This document shows, piece after piece, positions 15,151 to 23,550 of a DNA stretch of 24,428 nt (positions are counted from its first letter, which is position 1; each line of letters opens with the position of its first letter). Source of the stretch: a virus. Location: IMG/VR virus record IMGVR_UViG_3300013005_000165, positions 1 through 24,428 of that record. The stretch is one strand, 5' to 3'. The notes under the pieces were generated by a model. That model was not told the DNA's origin. It was given only the letters and a program-made list of their open reading frames with translations, and did not search any database. Both the position numbers and the translations under genes were made by a program.

Positions 15151-16572
15151 TTATGCTAAAGAAACAGATCTCCATCCGCCATTTAACCACACATGCATCT
15201 TATATACTGCACCGTTATCTCCAAATATCATTTCACCTTGAACGCCAGTCCATCCGGGAGTGCTACTAACAGTGGTAGGTAAAACAATTGAGCCAGATGG
15301 GGTAACTTTGAATGCATCTTTTCTATTATTATCGTCTACTCCATTTCCTATAATAAATAAAGAAGTGGTGTCTCCGTGTGTATTATATTGTCCTGAAACA
15401 TGTTGGTATGAACCTGATGCTATTGTTTGATTTCCTTCTGCATGTGAACCATCTCCTTGTGCTACTGTGCCATTTCCTTCTGCATGTGAATAGTTTCCTG
15501 ATGCAATTGTATCAGTTCCTTCTGTATGTGAATAATCTCCAATTGCTTGAGTACCAGCTCCTTCTGCATGTGAACCAACTCCGATTGCTTGAGTACTATT
15601 TCCTTCTGCGTGTGAAGAGCCTCCGATTGCTTGGGTGCTCTGACCTTCCGCATGAGAAGAGCCTCCGATTGCTTGAGTACCATTTCCTTCTGCATGTGAA
15701 TGAGGTCCTAATGATACCGTGTTTCGTCCTTCTGCATGTGAACCTTCTCCGATTGCTTGAGTACCTTGTCCTTCTACGTGTGAATTATATCCGATTGCTT
15801 GAGTACTATTTCCTTCTGCGTGTGAATAGTATCCCCCAATTGGGTATCCTCCACTCCAATTTCCAATACCATATGTAATATTTCCAATAATTGCTTGGGA
15901 GCAAGTTACTGATATATCAGTTAATGTTATTAATGTGTTAGAGCCAGAGTAACTTGAAGAAGCTACTATAAATGTTGTTAATCCATATGCTGCATCATAT
16001 ACTGTATCATCAAATAGTATAGAATCACCTGAGATATATTCAGCTGATACATCACTGTAACTTGCGTCTAATGTACATACACCATCGATGACTGTGGTAG
16101 CTAAATATCCTTGATTTGAGCCAGCAAATGTAGTATTTCCTTCTGCGTGTGAGTAATCTCCAATTGATATTGATCCTGATCCTTCTACATGTGATCCTCG
16201 TCCGAATGCTGTAGTGCCAGTTCCTTCTGCATGTGAGAATTTACCAGAGGCTGTAAGATCTAAATGACCGTTTAATAGTGAATAATTTGCTGAGTCGTAT
16301 GTGAGGGCGCTAAAACCGCCTAAAGTACCATTATTGTTAAATTGTACAGCTTGGTTGTTTCCGCCTAGGGTTATCGATGCAGCATATGAAGCACTTAACG
16401 CATATGAAGCGCTTGTTACTGTTCCAACAACATTAGAGGCTGTTACAAATGAAGCAGTTGTTGCTGTTCCTTGCAATGATCCGGTTATGCCTCCGGTTAC
16501 AATTAGAGATCCGGTAATTTGTGAATTACCTTCAGAAAGGAATCCATTCTTTATTTTAAATTCGTTTGCCAT
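15151..16572 (-). CDS. Tail fibre / adhesin with SHAEG (YadA-head-like) repeats
   Basis: The product has 473 residues. The N terminus (FKIKNGFLSEGNSQITGSL) and the following TGSLQGT..ASF..ASYALSASYAA stretch resemble attachment modules of marine phage fibres and are shared with the 1394-residue fibre upstream. Thirteen SHAEG/SHVEG/SHTEG repeats of 14 residues follow: three at about 113-154, then an insert of about 95 residues, then ten at about 250-389. These resemble the left-handed beta-roll repeats of YadA/Hia-type trimeric adhesins, and such proteins are normally trimers. The C terminus (LFIIGNGVDDNNRKDAFKV, then MHVWLNGGWRSVSLA) looks like a fibre tip. It probably recognises the host surface. 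No peptidase or chaperone domain is evident. Confidence 0.85.
   Translation of the reverse strand: MANEFKIKNGFLSEGNSQITGSLIVTGGITGSLQGTATTASFVTASNVVGTVTSASYALSASYAASITLGGNNQAVQFNNNGTLGGFSALTYDSANYSLLNGHLDLTASGKFSHAEGTGTTAFGRGSHVEGSGSISIGDYSHAEGNTTFAGSNQGYLATTVIDGVCTLDASYSDVSAEYISGDSILFDDTVYDAAYGLTTFIVASSSYSGSNTLITLTDISVTCSQAIIGNITYGIGNWSGGYPIGGYYSHAEGNSTQAIGYNSHVEGQGTQAIGEGSHAEGRNTVSLGPHSHAEGNGTQAIGGSSHAEGQSTQAIGGSSHAEGNSTQAIGVGSHAEGAGTQAIGDYSHTEGTDTIASGNYSHAEGNGTVAQGDGSHAEGNQTIASGSYQHVSGQYNTHGDTTSLFIIGNGVDDNNRKDAFKVTPSGSIVLPTTVSSTPGWTGVQGEMIFGDNGAVYKMHVWLNGGWRSVSLA
15406..15825 (-). repeat. Ten tandem 42-base units encoding SHAEG repeats
   Basis: Ten consecutive in-frame 42-base units (14 codons) each begin with the codons for SHAEG, SHVEG or SHTEG; six of them continue as xxTQAIGx. 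Units differ at several bases, and the two middle units (SSHAEGQSTQAIGG-like) are the most alike. The frame is maintained throughout, so change in unit number would alter fibre length without breaking the gene. Confidence 0.92.
16111..16236 (-). repeat. Three further SHAEG-type 42-base units
   Basis: Three units encode SHAEGTGTTAFGRG, SHVEGSGSISIGDY and SHAEGNTTFAGSNQ. They are separated from the ten-unit block by about 285 bases coding for an unrelated insert, which suggests a domain was inserted into an older continuous repeat array. Confidence 0.85.
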
Positions 16573-16608
16573 ATCTGTTCACTTTCCGAGATTAGGTTAA
16601 TACTTTGT

Positions 16609-16617
16609 TATAAATAT
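16609..16617 (-). promoter_or_regulatory. ATATTTATA element upstream of the SHAEG fibre gene
   Basis: The coding strand reads ATCATATTTATAACAAAG, 37 bases before the ATG at 16572, just after the stop of the 89-residue gene. It shares ATCATATTTATAA with the copy before the sheath gene. Confidence 0.5.
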
Positions 16618-16624
16618 GATTAAA

Positions 16625-16894
16625 TTATAGTTCCATTGATGGGTTTGGATCTGTCCATTCGGGAGTTGCTAGTATTGCTAACACTTCCTCATACGTGTAT
16701 GGACCTTCTTTTGTTTGTAAGTCCAATACGCATTGAGGAGTTAGTCCGTCCCATTTTACAAATGTTTTTGTACTATCAACACTTTTGCGTACTGTGTCTT
16801 GTGATGTTTCATGTACTTGATTAAAATCAATTTGATTGAGTTCTGATATATTGAATATCATGAATTGTCTGGCTTCGTAGTTTTGTGTTTCCAT
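16625..16894 (-). CDS. Small conserved protein in fibre cassette, unknown function
   Basis: The product has 89 residues, starting at 16894, three bases after the LamG-like gene. Visible features are FMIFNISELNQIDFNQV (12-28), STKTFVKWDG (41-50) and TKEGPYTYEEVLAILATPEW (61-80). I recall very similar small proteins beside fibre genes in marine T4-like phages, always annotated hypothetical. It has no signal peptide, membrane segment or enzymatic motif. The tight spacing places it in the same transcript as the two large fibre genes, so a fibre-assembly or accessory role is a reasonable but untested guess. Confidence 0.75.
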   Translation of the reverse strand: METQNYEARQFMIFNISELNQIDFNQVHETSQDTVRKSVDSTKTFVKWDGLTPQCVLDLQTKEGPYTYEEVLAILATPEWTDPNPSMEL

Positions 16895-16897
16895 AGT

Positions 16898-17617
16898 TTA
16901 TAGTCCGAATCGGGTTCTAGTTGCGTTATAATTTTGTAGGATTTCTTGAGAGGTAAGAATACGATTATACATACTAAAATTATAACAACTACCATTCCAC
17001 CAATTGTCGGAAACTCTAGTAGCTAATCTTATACTATTAAAATTAGCGGTTAATGCTTGGCTTACTGTAGTCCGTAATACACCATTGACATATATTTGTT
17101 GTCCTGCAGAATTTAAGATTACGGTATATATGCTAATGTTGTTAGCATCTGCTGTTGGTGTCCATGTATATACAAAGTAATCTACATTTTGTGTTGGACC
17201 ACCGGTACCTCTAAAACCACGACCTGCATTACCCCAAATTTCCAGGTTAAATGTACGGAATGTTGAAGAGTTATTATTAGATAATCCAAACAGTGCTTGT
17301 CTATTAGCTTGATTTGAATCCATTGTGTTGCTTTTCATAACTATATTAAATGTATAGTTATTTGCGGTGCTACCACTGTATGGGATAATAATTGAATCAT
17401 TCACCCCATCAAATACAATATTACCGCCATTTCCACTTGAAAATGTAGGTCCATTAGTTAATGTACCATTACTACCGCCTCGAGATAAATCTATCCATGT
17501 AGATGATCCAGAAACATATGATTTTGTATTAGCTGCATCTAAATAAAGTACTAATCCATCTGTTACAGTGTTTGGGCCTTTTATAACTTGCGATCCTGAT
17601 TGTATGCGTATTGCCAT
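16898..17617 (-). CDS. LamG / concanavalin-A-like lectin-fold fibre protein
   Basis: The product has 239 residues, starting at 17617, four bases after the large fibre's stop; AGGA lies upstream. The sequence DGLVLYLDAANTKSYVSGS (21-39), then TWIDLSRGG, NGTLTNGPTFSSGNGG, IVFDGVNDSIIIP, then QQIYVNGVLRTTV and YNRILTSQEILQNYNATRTR at the C terminus, is the standard pattern of LamG/concanavalin-A-like jelly-roll domains in phage tail proteins. These domains often bind carbohydrate, so a role in recognising host surface glycans is likely. No catalytic residues of a glycosidase are evident. It is probably a distal or accessory part of the fibre system encoded around it. Confidence 0.82.
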   Translation of the reverse strand: MAIRIQSGSQVIKGPNTVTDGLVLYLDAANTKSYVSGSSTWIDLSRGGSNGTLTNGPTFSSGNGGNIVFDGVNDSIIIPYSGSTANNYTFNIVMKSNTMDSNQANRQALFGLSNNNSSTFRTFNLEIWGNAGRGFRGTGGPTQNVDYFVYTWTPTADANNISIYTVILNSAGQQIYVNGVLRTTVSQALTANFNSIRLATRVSDNWWNGSCYNFSMYNRILTSQEILQNYNATRTRFGL

Positions 17618-17621
17618 AACT

Positions 17622-20600
17622 TTAGAGTCCTCGTATTATACATTTTGTGGTCCATGCTCCTGAAGTTGAAGACCCAGTTAATGCCATGTTTGACCCGGTT
17701 ATTATCACAGTAAATGAAACTGCGGAGGTACTTCCAAAGTCGGTTGTAGTAGTTTCTGCAAAGTTAACTGCAGAACCCGATTGGATAGCCATTATTGTAC
17801 CTGCTCTAGCATTTGAACCTGATCGAACTGAGTATTCAAAAAATGCAGTATCATATGATGCAGTTGGTAAACTATATACTATAAAAGAACCTGAGTTAGT
17901 TTGTACGGTTTTAGCTGTCGTAATTAACATTGGATCTTGAAAGTCACCTATCAGAGTAGTGCGATCTGAAAATACTCCTAGTATGGGTATTCCTGAGATA
18001 TCGTTTACTGAAAATAGACTTCCGCTAAAACTATCTGTTACACTGAATAATTCACCTTGCGAACCTTGTACTGTGAATACTGGTAATGTCGAACCAGATC
18101 CGAACACTGTTAATGTTGACCCAGATACTGTTCCGTTTGAACTAGATATAGATGCACGGGATGCTGATACGTTTTGTGTTATAGAAACCGATCCTGTTAC
18201 TAGAACACTACCAGTAATGTCTAACGAAGCAGATGGTGATAATTTTCCGATACCAACTCTTCCTACGTTATCAATTACAAATGGAGATGCATCTGGTCTG
18301 GTATCATCTTCAACTAAAAATGAATTGAATGAAGATGTATTATTAACATGTAGGGATGCTGATGGTGTTAATAAATTGGTTCCAATTGCCAAACCAACTG
18401 TAGTTAAAGCCATGGAAGAAGTATTGTTGTTTTCCCATGCAAATAAAGGTCGATTTCGAATTTGCCCAACTGCTGCAGATTGACTCATTACTAGAAAAGT
18501 CATTGCAGGATTGGTATTGGTAGCTCCATCATTACCAATTTGTGCTATAAGTTGTAATCCGACACTAGTACTTGAGGCACTATGAAGAGTTCGTATTGTT
18601 GGTACAAACACCCCTTGATTTGTTGCATAATTTATTATTTGAAGAGTACTAGTACTATCAGTAGCTTTAAATCGAGCTAGCTCTGATGTGGCACCTGCTG
18701 TGGATGGTACAGCTACTTGTAAAGATCCAGTTAATATAATCGATCCGGTTACAATAGCAGAACCAGTATATGGAAATGTTGTATCAGGTGCCCATGATGC
18801 ACTAGTTGCAAATGAAGCACTTACGGCATTTAAAACATAAGATGCTGTTGTTGCTAATCTAGGAGTACCGTTTTCCCATATTCCGCTATTATAAATAAGA
18901 GCTTGGCCATTACTAGGAGTAGTAATCGTTACATCACCTAAATCATTTAATGTTTGTGCAATTGCACCGCCGCTACTAGAACCACCTGCAATATTTCTGA
19001 AAATACCACCATTGATTATACTATTATTTGTAGCATCTGTTAAGTTGTTAGTTTGTCCTTTTAAAACCAAATATCCAACAAATATCAATGAATGTGCAGT
19101 AAATTCTCCTTCTGTAAAACTGTCGGTAGCTAAATACTGTAATGCATTAATTTTAGTTGTGTATATGTTTTGGCCGTAGTATATTACTACTCGACCGGTT
19201 ACTGGGTTAGCAAACACTCTTTGAATTTGCCAATCTCCCGCCGCCATTGTGTTTAACACACCAGTGCCGTCATCCCAATAATCGGGATCGACTGTTGTAT
19301 AAAATGCGCCACCGTTATTGTCTAAACGAACTCCAGAACCTGATCTGTATGCTCGAGCTATTGATGAGGTTGCAAAAGCATTGCCGTGATAGTGAGATGG
19401 ACTATTTGGATTTTGTGGATAAAATCCGCCCATTTGAAATGCAACACCATTACCTATACCAAAGCCTAAAGTTCCAGGATGTGCATTAATTGAAAATCCG
19501 TCTATCTTTAATGGACCAAATGCTCTAATAAAAGCACTTTGTTGACTATCACTATCATATGTAGTTTGTACATTGCTACCGACACCGGTTATTGTTGAGT
19601 AGTTGGGGTGGGTTGCTCGACCTAAAGGAATTGCTTGTTCATACTGTGTTTGATCAAAAAAGTCAATTTGCTGATGTATTGTTCCTACACTATCAACGTA
19701 TATGTATGTGTTTTGTGATGAAGTTAAATACGTAGCAGATGCTGAATAATTCGGCCATGTTACATAGGTAAACTGTGGATTAATCTCTGATGAAAAACTA
19801 GCATTAGGATCAAGTATCACGCCGGAGCCCGATGATACATATATGGTAGCCCCCGATGCAGATATAATACCTCCATACAAAAGACCACTACTTATTCCAC
19901 CTTCAAGCCACTTGAACTTAACTAGATTACCATATTGACGATAATATAAATCATATCCTTGTGCTGTATTTGATGCTGATGTGAACAGAAATGATGCTGT
20001 TAGGTTTGTACCGCCTGGATCTTGTGCTGGGTCTAAACGAAATGTTCCTGCTAAAGTTAGATCTGCTAGTGCATTAATTGATCCGGATACATAAATTGAT
20101 CCAGACAAATTTGTTTGACCTACTAATGTGTTGTTTCCTATTTGAGTTGTAGATCCACTTACGTTTACAGATCCTGTCACTCCTAAACTACCTGTTATAA
20201 GAGCAGATCCTGTGAATGGGAATGGTGATACACTAGGTGCCCATGACGCACTTAAAGCATTTAATGCATAAGATGATGTAGTTGCAAATGATGCTGTACC
20301 AAATAAACTTCCGGTAATACTTGGCAAATTTGCAGAGCCGGTAACTTCTAAACTACCACTAACAATTGTTCGGCCGATTAATGTTTGAGTGTCGTTTGTA
20401 GCATCTCCGAATTGATTTGAACCACTTGAATATATAACTGAAGCTGATTCATATGTTACGTTTAAAAAAGCAATTGATGCTGTTCCTAATACTGATACAT
20501 TGCCTGATATAGTTCCGCCAGTTAATGGTAAGTATAATGGGGCTAGCGATGCTGTTGCTGCGTAGCTTGAACTTACCGCATTTAAAGCATAGCTAGCAGT

Positions 20601-21806
20601 TTGAGCAAATGAAGCGGTACCTAATAAACTTCCAGTAAATCCAGTAGTTGCAACAATCGACCCTGTTACAGTTAATGAACCGGTAATAGTTGCAGATCCT
20701 GTAAATGGAAATGCTGGGATAGATGATCCACCACTACCAGATGCTTGATATAAATATTTTTGAAATATTAATGCTTGCGATATTCCAATATTTGCTGGAG
20801 TAATAGATGAACTTTGTAGCACATATCTAGAACCATATTCTGTTGCACCAAATCGGCTTACCACAAACTCTTTAACATTAGGTTGCATGCTGGTCCAGTA
20901 ATCTATTCTGGTTAGCTTCCATGGTGTAGTTGCAGAGCCGGGAGCTGTTACTGTGTATGATCCGTTTCGTACAGGATTTGATTCACTAACTGCTAACAAT
21001 CTTACGCCAGATGATGCAGTTACGCCTCCAATTACTCCCAATGCTCCACTTGCTGTTGCTGTTAATGTAGCCCCAGCGCCAGGAAACCCAACATATGTTG
21101 ATCCTGATGCATAAGTAGATAGTGGCAATGGCGCTGTTGTAACAGTATCTATGAATAGTATAGGAAGTGTTTGTGTTGATGTAGATGGTGACTGTGAAAA
21201 TACAATTGAGCTAGTCCCAATTATAGGATTAGGAGTTTGTTGTATATAAGTTTGGTTGGCACCTGTTGTGCCTCGAAGTCCTGTAATTTGAGATGGATAC
21301 ACCTCAGAACCGGTATCATAATATGATACCCGTGTTAAAACAAAAGATGATGTAGGACTTCCTAGATCGGTTATTGAATATAATCCATTTCTTAATGCAG
21401 CCGCCTCACTTCTAACTAATATAATATCATCTGCTAATGGAGTAGTATTATCTATTTTACCGGGTTGATTAAATTGTCCTAATGCAATAGAGCCAGTCGA
21501 TATTAAAGTTGCGCCACTGCCAGATACGCCGTTATTGTATGTACATGGCATTAATCTAGCACTAGTTACTAGATCTGCAAAGTATAATTCGCCTTCTGCA
21601 GATCCCGATGTAGGTGGTGTCGTTGCACTATTTAAAAGAACATATTCACCATTTAATCCAGATAATGCATCCCATCGATACAATGTATTAGCTGATTGAT
21701 CTAAGTATAAATATTTAATAGAACCAGTAGGCTGCGGGAAATTTGCAGATGATGAATACTGCAATATTTCTGATTCTACTTGTGCTAATTTTAATTGTCT
21801 TCCCAT
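17622..21806 (-). CDS. Large modular tail fibre / structural protein
   Basis: The product has 1394 residues from the ATG at 21806, chosen because AAGGTGG precedes it and it overlaps the gp15 stop as TAATG; a GTG nine bases upstream would add three residues. Near the N terminus, two copies of a module with GATL, NGxYxxT and LTR motifs occupy about 85-215 and 220-345. Several TGSLxGTASFAxTxSYALNA repeats follow (about 375-430, 505-540 and 965-1000), then a central domain of unknown type. The C-terminal part has SFLVEDDTRPDASPFVIDN and a final domain (SGSFIVYSLPTASYDTAFFE ... WTTKCIIRGL) that I recall from other environmental phage fibres. It is probably a trimeric fibre. The host target is unknown. 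Confidence 0.8.
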   Translation of the reverse strand: MGRQLKLAQVESEILQYSSSANFPQPTGSIKYLYLDQSANTLYRWDALSGLNGEYVLLNSATTPPTSGSAEGELYFADLVTSARLMPCTYNNGVSGSGATLISTGSIALGQFNQPGKIDNTTPLADDIILVRSEAAALRNGLYSITDLGSPTSSFVLTRVSYYDTGSEVYPSQITGLRGTTGANQTYIQQTPNPIIGTSSIVFSQSPSTSTQTLPILFIDTVTTAPLPLSTYASGSTYVGFPGAGATLTATASGALGVIGGVTASSGVRLLAVSESNPVRNGSYTVTAPGSATTPWKLTRIDYWTSMQPNVKEFVVSRFGATEYGSRYVLQSSSITPANIGISQALIFQKYLYQASGSGGSSIPAFPFTGSATITGSLTVTGSIVATTGFTGSLLGTASFAQTASYALNAVSSSYAATASLAPLYLPLTGGTISGNVSVLGTASIAFLNVTYESASVIYSSGSNQFGDATNDTQTLIGRTIVSGSLEVTGSANLPSITGSLFGTASFATTSSYALNALSASWAPSVSPFPFTGSALITGSLGVTGSVNVSGSTTQIGNNTLVGQTNLSGSIYVSGSINALADLTLAGTFRLDPAQDPGGTNLTASFLFTSASNTAQGYDLYYRQYGNLVKFKWLEGGISSGLLYGGIISASGATIYVSSGSGVILDPNASFSSEINPQFTYVTWPNYSASATYLTSSQNTYIYVDSVGTIHQQIDFFDQTQYEQAIPLGRATHPNYSTITGVGSNVQTTYDSDSQQSAFIRAFGPLKIDGFSINAHPGTLGFGIGNGVAFQMGGFYPQNPNSPSHYHGNAFATSSIARAYRSGSGVRLDNNGGAFYTTVDPDYWDDGTGVLNTMAAGDWQIQRVFANPVTGRVVIYYGQNIYTTKINALQYLATDSFTEGEFTAHSLIFVGYLVLKGQTNNLTDATNNSIINGGIFRNIAGGSSSGGAIAQTLNDLGDVTITTPSNGQALIYNSGIWENGTPRLATTASYVLNAVSASFATSASWAPDTTFPYTGSAIVTGSIILTGSLQVAVPSTAGATSELARFKATDSTSTLQIINYATNQGVFVPTIRTLHSASSTSVGLQLIAQIGNDGATNTNPAMTFLVMSQSAAVGQIRNRPLFAWENNNTSSMALTTVGLAIGTNLLTPSASLHVNNTSSFNSFLVEDDTRPDASPFVIDNVGRVGIGKLSPSASLDITGSVLVTGSVSITQNVSASRASISSSNGTVSGSTLTVFGSGSTLPVFTVQGSQGELFSVTDSFSGSLFSVNDISGIPILGVFSDRTTLIGDFQDPMLITTAKTVQTNSGSFIVYSLPTASYDTAFFEYSVRSGSNARAGTIMAIQSGSAVNFAETTTTDFGSTSAVSFTVIITGSNMALTGSSTSGAWTTKCIIRGL

Positions 21807-23017
21807 TAAATCCACCTTCCATTTATAATTATAACATCGGTAGATTCTATAGGATATCCTAATGCTGCGGTATCAAACACAATGGTTTGAATTGTATAAT
21901 CACTAGGCGTCCATGCATACAATTGTTTGTCAATATATTGGCCGTTGATATACACATCAAACTCATTAACACTTGCTATTTGATTGGTTACTGGATTGAT
22001 TGCTGCATAGTTAGATACACTAACCGTTGTTGAATCAACCCATACAGCTTGTTGATCAGTTAAATTAGTTAGATAAATCATGGCTTGTGCCGTAAGTGTT
22101 GCTGTTGTGGCTCCGGTTACATTTATATTTGCACCAGATGAAGCTGCACGTAAAATTGCTGCTGGTACAATTGTAGTGCTAAATAAATCAACAGCTACAT
22201 CAACATATTGGTTAAATGATAATCTCTTAACCGAATACATTTTTTTAAGAGTTTCAACTCGACTTTCCTGAGCTGACAACAATGTGCCTTGCACCGTTAT
22301 TGGTACTGTAGCTCGTACTAATCGATCTTCACCGACTGTGTTTACTGTTTCAAAACTAAATTGACCAATAGCGGTTGGAAATTTATTGAATTCATTACCC
22401 CAACTGAAACGTCCGTACGGTAATATTTGATCTACAACTGAATTCAATTGAGATGTAAAGTCACACCAAATCATCATGTCATATTCAATAGTAACATATT
22501 TAGGGACATCAATCACATAAATTTTTTCGGAGTCTGCTGGTTTTGGAATTGGTATTGGAAACAATTCATCTTCATATCGATTACGTTCATTGTATCGGCT
22601 GCGATATACAAGATGATTTGCTGCTTGTGGTCGATTGACATCCAATGTTCTTTGGGCATCTCTTTCAACTACACTGTTTCTTTTCAACATGATAACTGGA
22701 GATTGAAGCATTCCTTTTTCGTCACGTAAATATCCTAAACGGCGTACATTGTCCCATTTTTCACCATTAGCAAAAATTACAGGAATCGGAATCAATTGAT
22801 CTGCTGCTGTTATCTGTGGACGCATTTCATTTTCAATAAACCATTTGATTGCAAAGTCAATATCATACACCGTACGTTGTTTAGTTCGTATTACATCATC
22901 ATCACGACGAGTTTGATAAGCTCTGTTCAATATCAGATCATCCGCTAATCCTTCAGTTCGTGTTGGATTAGGTTTATTTGTTTTTCGATCGATATCTTCT
23001 CTGTTCAATCTAGGCAT
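21806..23017 (-). CDS. Tail terminator / sheath stabiliser (gp15-like) with C-terminal extension
   Basis: The product has 403 residues; T4 gp15 has 272. The start at 23017 overlaps the preceding stop as TAATG after AAAGGA. IPIPVIFANGEKWD (about 76-89) and YVTIEYDMMIWCDF (about 174-187), followed by LNSVVDQILPYGRFSWGNEF, align with T4 gp15 regions as I remember them (RVPITYASKEHF and YELSIFTRYEDDMFQIVEQI). T4 gp15 caps the tail tube and sheath before head joining. The last 120 residues or so (INVTGATTATLTAQ ... VNEFDVYINGQYIDKQLYAW) are not part of gp15 and resemble fibre-type beta domains. The gene directly precedes the fibre cassette, so the extension may anchor collar or tail fibres. Confidence 0.75.
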   Translation of the reverse strand: MPRLNREDIDRKTNKPNPTRTEGLADDLILNRAYQTRRDDDVIRTKQRTVYDIDFAIKWFIENEMRPQITAADQLIPIPVIFANGEKWDNVRRLGYLRDEKGMLQSPVIMLKRNSVVERDAQRTLDVNRPQAANHLVYRSRYNERNRYEDELFPIPIPKPADSEKIYVIDVPKYVTIEYDMMIWCDFTSQLNSVVDQILPYGRFSWGNEFNKFPTAIGQFSFETVNTVGEDRLVRATVPITVQGTLLSAQESRVETLKKMYSVKRLSFNQYVDVAVDLFSTTIVPAAILRAASSGANINVTGATTATLTAQAMIYLTNLTDQQAVWVDSTTVSVSNYAAINPVTNQIASVNEFDVYINGQYIDKQLYAWTPSDYTIQTIVFDTAALGYPIESTDVIIINGRWI

Positions 23018-23538
23018 TAAAATCCTTTATATGAAGGAGGCATATTGTTTCCTCCGCGTCTTATATTTGTTATTCCTTGTGGTGTTTGTCTTGTTGCATG
23101 GGCATCACAAACTACAGATACACTGTAACCATGGTTTGAACCATTTGGCCACGTGTCTGGATTTTTACCAGCAAAGTATTGATTTGCATCAACATTGTCT
23201 AGTTCATAATATTCATTGTCCCAAAATATAATATCACCAACTTCCGGATAAAAATCAGCTTTTTCTAGAATATCACGGGATACTGCAAATTGAGCTGTTC
23301 TGGTATATGTATGACCGTAATCATCCATGGTTGCTGTTTTTGTTTCTTTTGTGATTAAGCACGGAATTAAAATTGAATCGTAATATGATTTTAATTCTGC
23401 TTCGCCGTATAAGTTTGAGTTGCTTGCTGCTACAATTAATTTAAAAAACTCAATTTCGGTATCGATAATTGAATTTAATAATTCTGAGTTAACTGCTGCT
23501 AAAAATTTAGCATCTCGTATTCCTCCAAATAATGCCAT
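23017..23538 (-). CDS. Neck / head-completion protein (gp14-like)
   Basis: The product has 173 residues; T4 gp14 has 256. The start at 23538 follows AAGGAG, 12 bases after the gp13-like stop. NLYGEAELKSYYDSILIPCL (about 42-61), then TATMDDYGHTYTRTAQFAVS, FYPEVGDIIFWDNEYYELDN (about 96-115) and QYFAGKNPD, fit the pattern of gp14-type neck proteins in marine T4-like phages. These proteins close the portal and provide the docking face for tails. The order gp13-gp14-gp15, with tight spacing, supports the call. Similarity to T4 itself is weak, so the assignment rests partly on gene order. Confidence 0.65.
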   Translation of the reverse strand: MALFGGIRDAKFLAAVNSELLNSIIDTEIEFFKLIVAASNSNLYGEAELKSYYDSILIPCLITKETKTATMDDYGHTYTRTAQFAVSRDILEKADFYPEVGDIIFWDNEYYELDNVDANQYFAGKNPDTWPNGSNHGYSVSVVCDAHATRQTPQGITNIRRGGNNMPPSYKGF

Positions 23539-23550
23539 AATTTATACTCC

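Noticed and set aside
15406-15825. Regularly spaced repeats that could suggest a CRISPR array
   Set aside because: Units are contiguous, in frame, imperfect and encode SHAEG peptide repeats. There are no unique spacers.
15378-15878. Long plus-strand open frame (166 codons) opposite the SHAEG repeats
   Set aside because: It is made by the 42-base repeats of the minus-strand fibre gene and gives a low-complexity Leu/His-rich product with no ribosome-binding site. It is a shadow.
783-16617. Plus-strand TATAAATA boxes as T4 late promoters for plus-strand genes
   Set aside because: No plus-strand gene follows any of them. Their position before minus-strand starts points to a role on the minus strand.
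17647-18483. Plus-strand open frames of 97 and 174 codons near the fibre 3' end
   Set aside because: They lie entirely inside the 1394-residue fibre gene, arise from its Ser/Thr-rich codon bias, and have no recognisable domain.
21804-21815. GTG at 21815 as start of the large fibre
   Set aside because: The ATG at 21806 is better placed relative to AAGGTGG and forms a TAATG junction like that of the preceding gene pair.
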